Assembly: GCA_050952845.1 (NCBI GenBank)
Contig: JBMNLP010000001.1
Coordinates: 558,001 to 622,000, forward strand
Source: JAGVSV01 sp050952845
GTDB taxonomy: Bacteria > Bacillota > Clostridia > Christensenellales > Aristaeellaceae
Direction: 5' to 3'
Length of the DNA: 64,000 bases
The notes beneath the pieces were generated by a model. It was not told the DNA's origin and made no database searches. It was given only the letters and a program-made list of their open reading frames with translations. The position numbers were made by a program, and so were the translations under genes. Position 1 is the stretch's first letter. The number at the start of each line of letters is the position of its first letter. Below, in pieces: positions 8,189 through 16,804 of the stretch.

Positions 8189-8216
8189 CACAAAGCCGTC
8201 GTGCGACGGCTTTGTG
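8189..8216 (-). terminator. 13-bp hairpin after the solute-binding protein gene
   Basis: CACAAAGCCGTCG (8189-8201) pairs with CGACGGCTTTGTG (8204-8216). On the minus strand a second small hairpin (GGCAATT/AATTGCC, 8172-8189) follows at once; a T-run exists only on the plus strand (8221-8225). It could act as a partial terminator or RNA stabiliser that raises binding-protein levels over the downstream glycosidases. Confidence 0.45.
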
Positions 8217-8236
8217 ACCCTTTTTAAATGGCATGT

Positions 8237-9760
8237 TTACTTCACGAGTTCTTCATAAACTGCTATAGCTTCATCCATGACTTCCTGACCACCCATTGAC
8301 AGCCACTCATCACGAATCGATTCGAAATCGTCCACTGGTCGATCCCCTATGATAATATCGATAAAAGCTTGACGAATAAACATATTCAAAGCCTCGATTT
8401 TTTCATTATAAATTGGACGATATACTGGTTGTAATACATCGATTTTTCCTGAGGAATGCGTGGGACCTTCCTTACGCATCTCAAGATACTGAGGTGCAGT
8501 CATGAACGGCGCTTGAAGATCATAGTCATTGAAGCATCCAGGAAGACTGGTTATGCCGATGCCGTACGCATCACGTTCTTCTTTGGTCTTATAACCATCC
8601 AACCACTGGACGCCGTTCTCCTCATCATAAGTGTATGTAACTCCTTCATCCCCCCACATAAGCTTGGCATACCCTTCATGTGTAAACGAATATTTGTCGA
8701 AGAATCTTAGATAACGTGCAATTTTTTCTTCGCTAAGGTGAGAACCAAATTGCAGACCAGATGAAACGACCACATTGCCTAATGAAAATCCTCTATTTGT
8801 TCCATCTCCAGTAGGGGCATCAATGATGGTTATAATTGCTTCCGGATTCTGTGCCATGGCACTTTCCCAGAACTTGCCCAAATAAAATGCCGGCTGTGGC
8901 ATGAAAAAATACCACTCATGTTCACAAATGGCAGCCTGTCCTGAATCCCACTTGTCTTGCATATTATCGTCAGTATTTACATAGAATTCCGGGTCAATCA
9001 GGTCTCTTGCATACCAATCAGCTAAAACTTGGAGTGCTGTTTTGGCTCCGTCCTCAATGTAGCCATATTCTATAGCTCCATCATCTCCGGTATGGAAGTT
9101 CAGGAAAGCCCCATATGCTCCGAAAACCCAGTCCAATCCTGATTGAAGGGATGTTGCGGTAAGAGGATATATGTTAAGCTTATCACGTATGAGTTGGAGT
9201 GATTCCCCCATTTCTTCAATGGTAGTAGGTATTTTAGCTCCTGCCGCTTGAAAGAGATCCTCGCGGATGCCCAAGACCCGGTTATCCTTGGCGAGAGTCC
9301 ACATGATAGGAACCGAATAGTTTTTCCCATCTCTTTCGTAGTATTTCCAAATATTCTCACCACCATTTTTCTCAGCCCACTCAACCAGAAGGGGGGCATT
9401 CTCCTTAATCAATTCAACTGGTACTTCTGCATACACGCCTTGTTGATAAAAACTGTCATAGGTAACAAAACCAAAATCACGAATGATGTCAGGTATTTCA
9501 CCGCTAACAATTTTTAATGTAAGAAACTCTTTTTCATCTTCAGGGCGAGGAATGAAAGTCATTTTTATTCCTTCCGCTTCCTCTACATCTCGGAAGTTTG
9601 GTGGTAGAGTAGCCACTCTGTCATACCACTCAGCCCAAAACATTAACTCGTTTTCTTCAGTACTTTGGACTTTGTTTCCCATTACGTTATTTGCCATTGC
9701 CAGATTGGTAGAGAAGAGTAGAATCAGAATCAGTGCCAGTGAAGTTAGTTTCCGTGCCAT
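8237..9760 (-). CDS. Extracellular sugar-binding protein of an ABC transporter (family 1, LplA-like)
   Basis: A 507-residue solute-binding protein for an oligosaccharide importer. The first ~24 residues form a signal peptide (positive MARK, hydrophobic LTSLALILILLF, then AMA-N as a possible cleavage site). The mature part has features of LplA-type binding proteins, such as IVSGEIPDIIRDFGF and YNEKIEALNMFI near the end. Unusually for a Gram-positive binding protein there is no lipobox cysteine after the signal, so it may be anchored or retained differently. It follows the two permease genes, and the ATP-binding subunit is not encoded here, which is common for this class because a shared MsmK-type ATPase is used. 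Confidence 0.88.
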   Translation of the reverse strand: MARKLTSLALILILLFSTNLAMANNVMGNKVQSTEENELMFWAEWYDRVATLPPNFRDVEEAEGIKMTFIPRPEDEKEFLTLKIVSGEIPDIIRDFGFVTYDSFYQQGVYAEVPVELIKENAPLLVEWAEKNGGENIWKYYERDGKNYSVPIMWTLAKDNRVLGIREDLFQAAGAKIPTTIEEMGESLQLIRDKLNIYPLTATSLQSGLDWVFGAYGAFLNFHTGDDGAIEYGYIEDGAKTALQVLADWYARDLIDPEFYVNTDDNMQDKWDSGQAAICEHEWYFFMPQPAFYLGKFWESAMAQNPEAIITIIDAPTGDGTNRGFSLGNVVVSSGLQFGSHLSEEKIARYLRFFDKYSFTHEGYAKLMWGDEGVTYTYDEENGVQWLDGYKTKEERDAYGIGITSLPGCFNDYDLQAPFMTAPQYLEMRKEGPTHSSGKIDVLQPVYRPIYNEKIEALNMFIRQAFIDIIIGDRPVDDFESIRDEWLSMGGQEVMDEAIAVYEELVK

Positions 9761-9809
9761 GGATGATACCTCCTATATTTTATCCGCATTGTTGCGGAAT
9801 ATTAAAGAA

Positions 9810-10715
9810 TTATCCTTTGATAGAACCAATCATAATGCCTCTAACAAAGTATTTTTGTAAAAAGGGATAAACAATTAGCATAGGAATGATTGTAACCATG
9901 ATAGTAGCAGCTTCCAAAGTATCACCAACATGCTGCGATGTATTTCCCATTTGCCGCATCATGGCGACAACATCAGTTGTGTCATGCTCGATAGCTATTT
10001 TCCGTAATATGACTTGAACCACTGTCCGGTATGGATTTTGTATATAAATCATGGCATCAAACCATGCGTTCCAGTGCCCAACAAGAACCCACAACGATAT
10101 AGTCGCGAGAACAGGCTTAGATAAAGGCAAAATAATAAATGTCCAAATGGTGAACCAACTTGCGCCGTCCAGCATTGCAGATTCCTCGAGCGCGTCGGGA
10201 ATGGAACGAAAGAAATTCCGAACAATAAATACGTTATAGGCGCTAACAGCACCTGGCACGACTAATGCCCAAATGGTGTTTAGCATATTTAGGTCTTTAA
10301 CAAGAAGGTATGTGGGTATTAGTCCGCCTCCAAAAAGCATTGTTATTAGAAAATAGTTTGTCAGCATGCCACCAAAGGGTAACCATCTTTTTGAAAGCGG
10401 GAAAGCTGCCAGAGCGGTTACTAACAACGAAATCAAGACCCCGAGAACGCATCTAATAATTGTGTTGGTATAAGCATTCCATAAGAGCTTATATTCAAAG
10501 AGTGTTTCATACGCTGACAATGTAGGGCTGTTAGGTAACAATCGTAATCCTGCTGCAACACGAATTCCAGAAATTGAACTTAGAAAAACATAGTAAAATG
10601 GATATACAGTGATTAAGAAAACAAATATCATGATCAATATATTGAAATAATCAAAAGCAGCTTCACCAGCAGTTCTTTTGATGCCTTTACTCTTTTTATG
10701 TGTTCTATTTACCAT
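9810..10715 (-). CDS. Carbohydrate ABC transporter permease (MalG/YtcP type)
   Basis: A 301-residue inner-membrane permease with about six hydrophobic spans. The cytoplasmic EAA loop is present (EESAMLDGASWFTIWTFI followed by LPLSKP), the site where the ATPase docks. The N-terminus before the first span is basic and cytoplasmic. The ATG overlaps the end of the upstream permease gene by 7 bases, so the two are translationally coupled and form the heterodimer of the importer. The C-terminal FLQKYFVRGIMIGSIKG is typical of the YtcP group. Substrate is unknown; the glycosidases downstream suggest galactose- and fucose-containing oligosaccharides. Confidence 0.92.
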   Translation of the reverse strand: MVNRTHKKSKGIKRTAGEAAFDYFNILIMIFVFLITVYPFYYVFLSSISGIRVAAGLRLLPNSPTLSAYETLFEYKLLWNAYTNTIIRCVLGVLISLLVTALAAFPLSKRWLPFGGMLTNYFLITMLFGGGLIPTYLLVKDLNMLNTIWALVVPGAVSAYNVFIVRNFFRSIPDALEESAMLDGASWFTIWTFIILPLSKPVLATISLWVLVGHWNAWFDAMIYIQNPYRTVVQVILRKIAIEHDTTDVVAMMRQMGNTSQHVGDTLEAATIMVTIIPMLIVYPFLQKYFVRGIMIGSIKG

Positions 10716-11638
10716 AATGCATTTTCCTTTCCTGACAATCTTTTAACAAGAGTATTAGTAACGCCAATCATGGAAAGGCTTATTATCGATTTAAAGAGGC
10801 CAATGGCTGTCGAGTAGCTGTATTGCATTTCGCGTAAACCTTTGCGATATACATAAGTGTCAATAATGTCTGCGACAGGCATAACCGCGTCATTATATAG
10901 GTTAAATATTTGGTCAAAACCAGCATTGAGTATACCGGAAAGGCTCAGAATTAGATTGATGGAAATTACAGGCAACACGCTTGGTATTGTGATGTACCAA
11001 GCATTCTGCAAGCGGTTCGCCCCTTCTATACGAGAAGACTCATACAACTGGGGATCAACACCAGAAATTGCAGCTAAGTAAATAACAGAGCCATATCCAA
11101 ATCCTTTCCAGATGTCAGTTACAACAAGAACACCTCTAAAAACCTTCTTGTCACCCATAAATAGAATAGGGTCTATACCGAAAAAACTCAGAATGACATT
11201 GATTGGTCCATTGAGAGAAAACACACTGACAAATATTGCACCCAAAATGACCCATGACATGAAATGAGGCAAATATGCTACTGTTTGGGTAAACCTTCGA
11301 AATGTGGAGCTACGCAATTCATTTAGCAACAATGCAAAAACAATAGGAACTGGAAAACCGAAAAAAAGTTTATAGGAAGATATAATTAATGAATTGCGGA
11401 AAGTCATCCAGAAGTAAGAATCGTTGAATGCTTGTTCAAAATACTTGATTCCCACCCATGGACTATCCATGATGCCTTTAAGGATCTTAAAATCCTTGAA
11501 AGCAAGTATAACCCCATACATTGGATAATAGCTGAAAATCGCAAGCAACACTACAGCTGGCAACACCATGGCATATAGTTGCCACAATCGCAAAAATGTC
11601 TTTTGTCGAAATTTGCTTCTTTGCTGAAGAATCATCAA
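10709..11638 (-). CDS. Carbohydrate ABC transporter permease (LplB type)
   Basis: A 309-residue membrane permease, partner of the gene at 9810-10715. Hydrophobic spans start near residue 20; the EAA loop reads YESSRIEGANRLQNAWYI followed by TIPSVLPV. PMYGVILAFKDF near the first periplasmic loop is characteristic of LplB proteins. It is the first gene of the minus-strand operon, and a sigma-A-type promoter lies 48-77 bases upstream of its start. The predicted job is uptake of glycan fragments together with the binding protein at 8237-9760. Confidence 0.92.
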   Translation of the reverse strand: MMILQQRSKFRQKTFLRLWQLYAMVLPAVVLLAIFSYYPMYGVILAFKDFKILKGIMDSPWVGIKYFEQAFNDSYFWMTFRNSLIISSYKLFFGFPVPIVFALLLNELRSSTFRRFTQTVAYLPHFMSWVILGAIFVSVFSLNGPINVILSFFGIDPILFMGDKKVFRGVLVVTDIWKGFGYGSVIYLAAISGVDPQLYESSRIEGANRLQNAWYITIPSVLPVISINLILSLSGILNAGFDQIFNLYNDAVMPVADIIDTYVYRKGLREMQYSYSTAIGLFKSIISLSMIGVTNTLVKRLSGKENALW

Positions 11639-11685
11639 CGCACCCCTATTTAGCCAGCACTGTCTTGAATAACAAATCCATCAAT

Positions 11686-11715
11686 TGTATACCATAATTA
11701 AACATTGTTTGTCAA
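11686..11715 (-). promoter_or_regulatory. Sigma-A promoter of the glycan-transport operon
   Basis: On the minus strand TTGACA (11710-11715), an 18-base spacer and TATACA (11686-11691) lie just upstream of the LplB-type gene. The -35 box is a perfect consensus. Confidence 0.6.
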
Positions 11716-12001
11716 ACTACGCTCAGCCCAGAACAATCAAAAAACAAAAAAAACAAAACAAAAGTTGATTAAAAATCACCTCAGGTAGGCATCATTGCTT
11801 GTCGTTCAGGATTCATTCAGGATTCATTTGGACTCACATCTGGCGAACATTTCCTGAACGTCCTTGCCATCAGCGCATGAACAATAGTATAATTTTTTAT
11901 AGGCTTTTAACAAGGAGGGCGGTATCGTTTGATGGGTGTATGATTAACCGTATCCTGCGGAAACGCAGTGCGGAATAAGCTCATTCATCCTTAACACCGG
12001 C
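11716..12001. other. Divergent intergenic region
   Basis: The gap between the transporter operon and the MBL-fold gene is 380 bp in total. Apart from the promoter at 11686-11715 it holds an A-rich stretch (11740-11780) and a short direct repeat, CAGGATTCATT, at 11808-11829. I see no gene or RNA in it. Confidence 0.5.
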
Positions 12002-12018
12002 AAAGGAGGCTCAACAGA

Positions 12019-12870
12019 TTGGAAAAAACACGTTTGTGCATGCTGACGGAACACAGCCCTTTTATGATGTCGTTTGTGTTTTTTACGGCAGCCGGAAGGG
12101 CGGTCGTGATCGATGGCGGGCGCCCGGCGGACATGCCCTGGCTTTTTGACGAAGTGGGGGACAGGGAGATCGCTGCCTGGATCTTGACGCACCCGCATGT
12201 TGACCATATTTCCGGGTTCATCGACACCGTCCGCCAGGGGGATCGAGTTGGGCAGATACAGCAGGTGCTCTACCATTTTCCTTCGCTTGCGTTTCAACAG
12301 CGGTGCGAGCCGGACGAAGAGCCCACGCTCCGTGATTTTCTTGAAATAGAACCCCTGATCCGCTCAAAAACACTTATTGTTCAGCCGGGCATGAGGATAA
12401 CTGTTGACGAACTGAATATCCATTTTCTGTATGTTGGGGGTGAAAAACACGAGCATCCCAAGCCCAACATTGCGATGAACGAAAGCTCCATTGTGTTTCG
12501 CGTGACGGCTCCCGGGCTGCGTTCTGTTTTATTTCTTGGCGATCTGGGCCCTGAAGGCGGCCGCGATTTGCTGAAGCATTGTTCTGATGATTTGCCGTCG
12601 GATATCGTTCAGATGTCCCACCATGGCCATGCGGGTGTAACGGAAGAAGTGTATAGAAGAATCGCCCCAAAGGCCTGCATGTGGTGTGCGCCCGAATGGC
12701 TCTGGGAAGAAGAGGGCATCGAGTTTGAGCCCGAATTATGGGGCACGAAGCGCACGCGGCTGTGGATGGACAACCTTGGCGTTCAGGAGCACTATGTCAC
12801 GAAGGACGGAACGCAGTACATTCCTTTAGCAATTGACGCGGAGCATTTTCACAGGATTTGCACAGAATAG
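12019..12870 (+). CDS. MBL-fold metallo-hydrolase (ComEC/Rec2-type)
   Basis: A 283-residue metallo-beta-lactamase-fold enzyme. The metal motif THPHVDH (HxHxDH) follows VVIDGGRPADM, and a second site is QMSHHGHAG, as in the ComEC C-terminal hydrolase group. No signal peptide or membrane span is seen, so it is a soluble stand-alone domain. The start is TTG at 12019, set by AAAGGAGG 9 bases upstream; no ATG is suitably placed. It is alone on the plus strand between two glycan-degradation blocks, so context says little about its substrate. Confidence 0.82.
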   Translation: MEKTRLCMLTEHSPFMMSFVFFTAAGRAVVIDGGRPADMPWLFDEVGDREIAAWILTHPHVDHISGFIDTVRQGDRVGQIQQVLYHFPSLAFQQRCEPDEEPTLRDFLEIEPLIRSKTLIVQPGMRITVDELNIHFLYVGGEKHEHPKPNIAMNESSIVFRVTAPGLRSVLFLGDLGPEGGRDLLKHCSDDLPSDIVQMSHHGHAGVTEEVYRRIAPKACMWCAPEWLWEEEGIEFEPELWGTKRTRLWMDNLGVQEHYVTKDGTQYIPLAIDAEHFHRICTE

Positions 12871-12952
12871 ATTTGATTCATTTTGTGGAGAATTTTACGC
12901 AAGAGACTTAGGATTTAGAGTAAATTTGCTTTAGTATCCACTGTTTAACCCA

Positions 12953-14971
12953 TCAGCACATGGGCTTGCGCACAGGCTTATCGGACATGATGAGCGTCAG
13001 CTCCCCGCCGCGCATCATCTGATCCACCCTAAACTCAAACCGTTCAAGCGCTTTGCCCTGAAGGATGGCCTGGCGAACATAGATGCCGTCTCCTTCGCGG
13101 CGGATGACAAACGCCTTTCCGTTGGCCAAGCGCAGCCTGGCTGATTTGAGCCTGGGCGATCCGATCAGCATGATATTCTGTCCGCTCACCGGGAAAATGC
13201 CCATCATGTTCCATAGGTACAGGGAGGAGAGGCCGCCGCTGTCGTTGTTGCCGGGAATGCCGCCGCGTCCTTCGCAGAACATATAATCAAGGCCCGCGCG
13301 CACCACCTCGCATACGCGGTCGTGCCGGTCCGCGTAATGATAGGCATATGGGGTTTCCATATCGGTTTCATTGTTAAAACCTTCAAAGTAAGCTGCTTCG
13401 CCCTCCTCGAGTGAAAAGCCGAAGAAACGATCCAGCAGCTTGGCGTACGCTGCCTTGCCCCCGGCAATCTCAAGCCTGGTGGGCATGTCATGCATCAGCC
13501 TGAAGGAATAATTCCAATGGTTTCCCTCGTAGAACCATGAGTTGGCGTTCAGCAGGCCTGTGTTGCGGTCGAACGCCGCTGTCCATTTTCGTGCCAGCGC
13601 AGCGCAGGCCGCTGCCAGCGCTTCATCCCCCGCGGCGCGTGCCAGCTGCGCAGATGCATGGCAGCCGTCTGCCATGTCGATGGTCTGGGCAATATTTTCG
13701 CATACGCCGGTGGCTTTATAATCGGCAAACCGCGCAGGATCCATCAGATCGATCCGGATGCAGCGGGCAACCTCTCCCAAGTCCATCTCCACCCCGCGGT
13801 AATACGCGTCCATCAGCACGTGCTCTGCGAGCATGCGCGCCTGCTTCTCATCCTCCTCGTGTTCCGTGCTTCGTTCCAGCATCAGCATATGAGGCATGCG
13901 GCCTTTGGCCCGGCAGTAGGCAAGGATCGTCCGCACGATGTTGTCCGACACCCGTGGGTAGAGCGTGAACAGAAGGGGCATCTGGGTCTTATACTGATCC
14001 CACAGCGTGGCAAAATCCAGCATGCACGCCTCCTCGTCGTCGTAAAGAAAGCTCTCGCCTGTCCAATCGCTGGGTTTGATCAGCGTATGATAGAAATTTG
14101 AATAAAACAGCCGTGCGTCCCGCTCGCTGTCCGCCTCTATGTCAATCGCCAAAAGCGCCTCGTTCCACTTTCCCGCAGCCTCATGGGCAACATCATCAAA
14201 CGATCGATCGCATACCAGGGCGCCCTGGCGGGCGATGTCCATGGATTTGGGGGAGATGCCCAGCGCCATGCGCACCTCTCCCGCGCGCAGCCCGTCCAAT
14301 ACGCACCCCTTTTCCCACACCCGGGCGTTCGCGCCCGGACAGCGCACACAGAAATTCAACGCAAGGCTGTGCAGGACAGCCGTGCATTCCACGACATCCG
14401 GCCGGACAACGGTCACCTGCAGCCGTTCGCAGGGCATGCGCGTTTTCTCTTCAAGCAGGCCGTCGTTCGTAAAATCGATCACCAATTTTCCGCCGTCGCG
14501 CGGAAAGGTATAGCGGTGGTAGGCGGCCTGGGCGCTGACGGTCAGCTCGCACAAAACGCCCCGCATCTGCGCAGCATAATATCCCGGCCGCGCTTGCTCA
14601 TGCGCCATGATTTCCGGAGAAAAGGCTGCCTCCGGCTCGTCGCTGAACGTCGGCGCGGTGACGGCATAGTTGTAAAAAGTATCGATGAAGCCGGTGCCCG
14701 AATGGTGAAGGTGGGAAAAGCCGCGGATGGTGCCCTCGGGCATGATCTGCCGCAACGGCTCGCCGCAGTTGACGCCGATGCATCCATATCCGGCGGAATA
14801 CCCGCCGCTGTAGGCGCACGCCGTGATTTTTCCGAACGGACGCGCTGCCGCCGGGGTCGTATTGCCCGCTAAACCTTTGATAAAACGCCACTGCGCTGCA
14901 ACGCCTTCCGGCCTGGGCAGGTCGATTGGTCCGGACCCCAGGAAAACATCTACATACTGATTTTTATCCAT
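12953..14971 (-). CDS. GH92-family alpha-mannosidase
   Basis: A 672-residue glycoside hydrolase of family 92, Ca-dependent exo-alpha-mannosidases acting mostly on N-glycan or yeast mannan linkages. Support: an N-terminal YVDVFLGSG, GFSHLHHSGTG, and the C-terminal signature GNNDSGGLSSLYLWNMMGIF, close to the family's GNDDxGxxS block. No signal peptide is evident, so it would be cytoplasmic, unlike many secreted GH92 enzymes. It is a single gene on the minus strand, convergent with the MBL hydrolase gene and 189 bp downstream of glnA. The linkage it cleaves cannot be told here. Confidence 0.85.
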   Translation of the reverse strand: MDKNQYVDVFLGSGPIDLPRPEGVAAQWRFIKGLAGNTTPAAARPFGKITACAYSGGYSAGYGCIGVNCGEPLRQIMPEGTIRGFSHLHHSGTGFIDTFYNYAVTAPTFSDEPEAAFSPEIMAHEQARPGYYAAQMRGVLCELTVSAQAAYHRYTFPRDGGKLVIDFTNDGLLEEKTRMPCERLQVTVVRPDVVECTAVLHSLALNFCVRCPGANARVWEKGCVLDGLRAGEVRMALGISPKSMDIARQGALVCDRSFDDVAHEAAGKWNEALLAIDIEADSERDARLFYSNFYHTLIKPSDWTGESFLYDDEEACMLDFATLWDQYKTQMPLLFTLYPRVSDNIVRTILAYCRAKGRMPHMLMLERSTEHEEDEKQARMLAEHVLMDAYYRGVEMDLGEVARCIRIDLMDPARFADYKATGVCENIAQTIDMADGCHASAQLARAAGDEALAAACAALARKWTAAFDRNTGLLNANSWFYEGNHWNYSFRLMHDMPTRLEIAGGKAAYAKLLDRFFGFSLEEGEAAYFEGFNNETDMETPYAYHYADRHDRVCEVVRAGLDYMFCEGRGGIPGNNDSGGLSSLYLWNMMGIFPVSGQNIMLIGSPRLKSARLRLANGKAFVIRREGDGIYVRQAILQGKALERFEFRVDQMMRGGELTLIMSDKPVRKPMC

Positions 14972-15160
14972 CCCGCATACCGCCTTTTTGTTTTTTATTT
15001 CTGTATGTGGTCAATCCAGCGAGCTTTTCTCCTGCCTTCATGCCGCTTGCTTTGCTATTGAAACCGAGCCATAGACAACCAGCTGTTGTGAAACAAAGGC
15101 TGCCAGCAAAGCTGCTCACGCAAAGCAAACAACTGCACATGGGTGTCGTAGTGTTTTAGA

Positions 15161-16591
15161 TTACAGGTCGAAATACCGCACAAACTCCGCCGGATGGGGG
15201 ATCATGGACATCTCCTTCGCTTCCAGCCGCTTCATGGCTACCCATTTCTCCAGCAGCCGCAGCGGGAAAACGCCGCCTGCGGTTAGAAAGCCGTGGTCGG
15301 CTTCCAGCGCATCCAGCGCCATGTCAAGCGAAGCGGGCAGGTGCTTCAGCTTCTTTTTCTCGTCCTCGGGCAGGTGGAACAGGTTCATATCGTAGGGACC
15401 CCAGCCGTTTTCCCTGGGGTCGATGCGGCGCTGCACGCCGTCGATGCCGGCCATCAGGATGGCCGCAAGCGCGAAATGGGGGCAGCAGGTGGCGTCCGGG
15501 TTGCGCAGCTCAAACCGGCGGTGCAGGGGGCTGCGGGCATAGGCGGGGATGCGGATGACGGCGCTGCGGTTGCTGGTGGCATAGCCTACGACAACGGGCG
15601 CTTCAAACCCCGGCACCAGCCGCTTGTAGGAGTTGGTGGAAGGGTTGGTGATGGCGCACAGCGCCGCGATGTGCTTCAGCAGTCCGCCGATGAAGAAAAG
15701 CGCCGTTTCGCTGAGACCGGCGTAGCCGGCGTCGTCGGCAAACACCGGGGTGCCGCCCTTTGTCAGCAGCATGTGCACGTGCATGCCGCTGCCTGCCTCG
15801 CCGGGGATGGGCTTGGGCATGAAGGTGACGGTTTTGCCGTGCTGGCAGGCGGTGTTGCGGATGATGTATTTGGTCAGCACCGTGTTGTCGGCCATGGGCG
15901 AAAGGGGGCCCGGCTCGGTTTCCACTTCGAACTGGCCGGCGGCGCCCACCTCGGCGTGATGGTATTTGACGGGGATACCGAAGGCTTCCATGTGCCGGCA
16001 GATGTCGCTGCGGAGATCGAACGCCGCGTCCAGCGGCGGCGCCACATGGTAGCCTTTCTGCCGCGCCACCTTGCCGGCTAAGTTTCTCTCGGTTTCGTCC
16101 CCGCTGTTCCAGTAGGAGGGCGCCCAGTCGATGTGGGAAAAGATGCGGTTGGGCGATACGTCAAAGGCGGCATGGTCCAGCAAATAGAACTCAAACTCCG
16201 GCAGCACAAGCATGCAGTCCGCGATGCCGGAACGGCGCAGGTGCTGCTCCGCCGCGGCAACGACGTTGCGCGGGTATTGGTCAAAGGGCTTGTTGCCGTC
16301 CCTTTCGATGACCATGGCGTTGCCCAGCATCGACAGCGTGGGGGTGGCGACAAAGGGGTCCACCCGCGCGCTGATTAGGTCGGGCACGAACACCATGTCG
16401 CTGTTTTCCACCGGCGCATAGCCGTAGTTGGACGCGTCAAAGCCCACGCCCCAGCGCACCAGCTCCTCATCAAAGCGCTCCGCCGGTACGGTGACATGGC
16501 GGAACTGACCGTGGATGTCGATCATTTTGAAGTCGATCATGCGGATGGCGTGTTCGGCGCAGAGCGCCTGGATGTCCTGAACTGTGTTCAC
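15161..16591 (-). CDS. glnA: Glutamine synthetase, type I
   Basis: Ligates ammonia to glutamate using ATP. Signatures: GEAGSGMHVHM (ATP/glutamate site), NPSTNSYKRLVPGFEAPV and SNRSAVIRIP. The total is about 475-503 residues depending on the start. The longest frame opens at ATG 16672, but a promoter-like pair (TTGACC at 16683-16688, GATAAT at 16661-16666) overlaps that ATG and no ribosome site precedes it. GTG at 16591, just before the conserved TVQDIQALC, is therefore preferred, though its own ribosome site is poor. It is monocistronic between GH92 and the oxidoreductase gene. Function firm; start uncertain. Confidence 0.9.
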   Translation of the reverse strand: MNTVQDIQALCAEHAIRMIDFKMIDIHGQFRHVTVPAERFDEELVRWGVGFDASNYGYAPVENSDMVFVPDLISARVDPFVATPTLSMLGNAMVIERDGNKPFDQYPRNVVAAAEQHLRRSGIADCMLVLPEFEFYLLDHAAFDVSPNRIFSHIDWAPSYWNSGDETERNLAGKVARQKGYHVAPPLDAAFDLRSDICRHMEAFGIPVKYHHAEVGAAGQFEVETEPGPLSPMADNTVLTKYIIRNTACQHGKTVTFMPKPIPGEAGSGMHVHMLLTKGGTPVFADDAGYAGLSETALFFIGGLLKHIAALCAITNPSTNSYKRLVPGFEAPVVVGYATSNRSAVIRIPAYARSPLHRRFELRNPDATCCPHFALAAILMAGIDGVQRRIDPRENGWGPYDMNLFHLPEDEKKKLKHLPASLDMALDALEADHGFLTAGGVFPLRLLEKWVAMKRLEAKEMSMIPHPAEFVRYFDL

Positions 16592-16660
16592 CCTTGTGTA
16601 CCGGCAGGGCGGCGCGGCAGCGGCTCCCTGCGCTCCTTTCGAAGAAGTGCGTGGTGCTAC

Positions 16661-16688
16661 ATTATCATGCAACGGCGGGACAGGTCAA
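16661..16688 (-). promoter_or_regulatory. Putative glnA promoter overlapping the upstream ATG
   Basis: Minus strand: TTGACC (16683-16688), 16-base spacer, GATAAT (16661-16666). A transcript from it would start near 16654, downstream of the ATG at 16672. Confidence 0.5.
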
Positions 16689-16720
16689 GAAAATGTGCGC
16701 GGGCGCCAAAGTGATCGCGT

Positions 16721-16747
16721 AAGCCGCCATGGGAAACCCGTGGCGGC
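16721..16747 (-). terminator. 13-bp hairpin after the oxidoreductase gene
   Basis: AAGCCGCCATGGG pairs with CCCGTGGCGGCTT (one wobble) around AAA, between glnA and the Gfo/Idh gene. There is no U-tract on the minus strand, so it is a probable but imperfect terminator for the catabolic operon. Confidence 0.5.
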
Positions 16748-16804
16748 TTGTTATTATGCTCCCTGGTCGGCAGCGCGATCTGTTTGGGGTGTTGGCGCGC
16801 TATG

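Noticed and set aside
7897..8193. A 98-codon gene upstream of the IS110 transposase copy A
   Set aside because: It is the non-coding bridge-RNA leader read as protein; the same frame is part of the false brxP tail in copy B.
15293..16081. A 262-codon plus-strand frame opposite glnA
   Set aside because: Antisense shadow of glutamine synthetase in GC-rich DNA; no domain or ribosome site.
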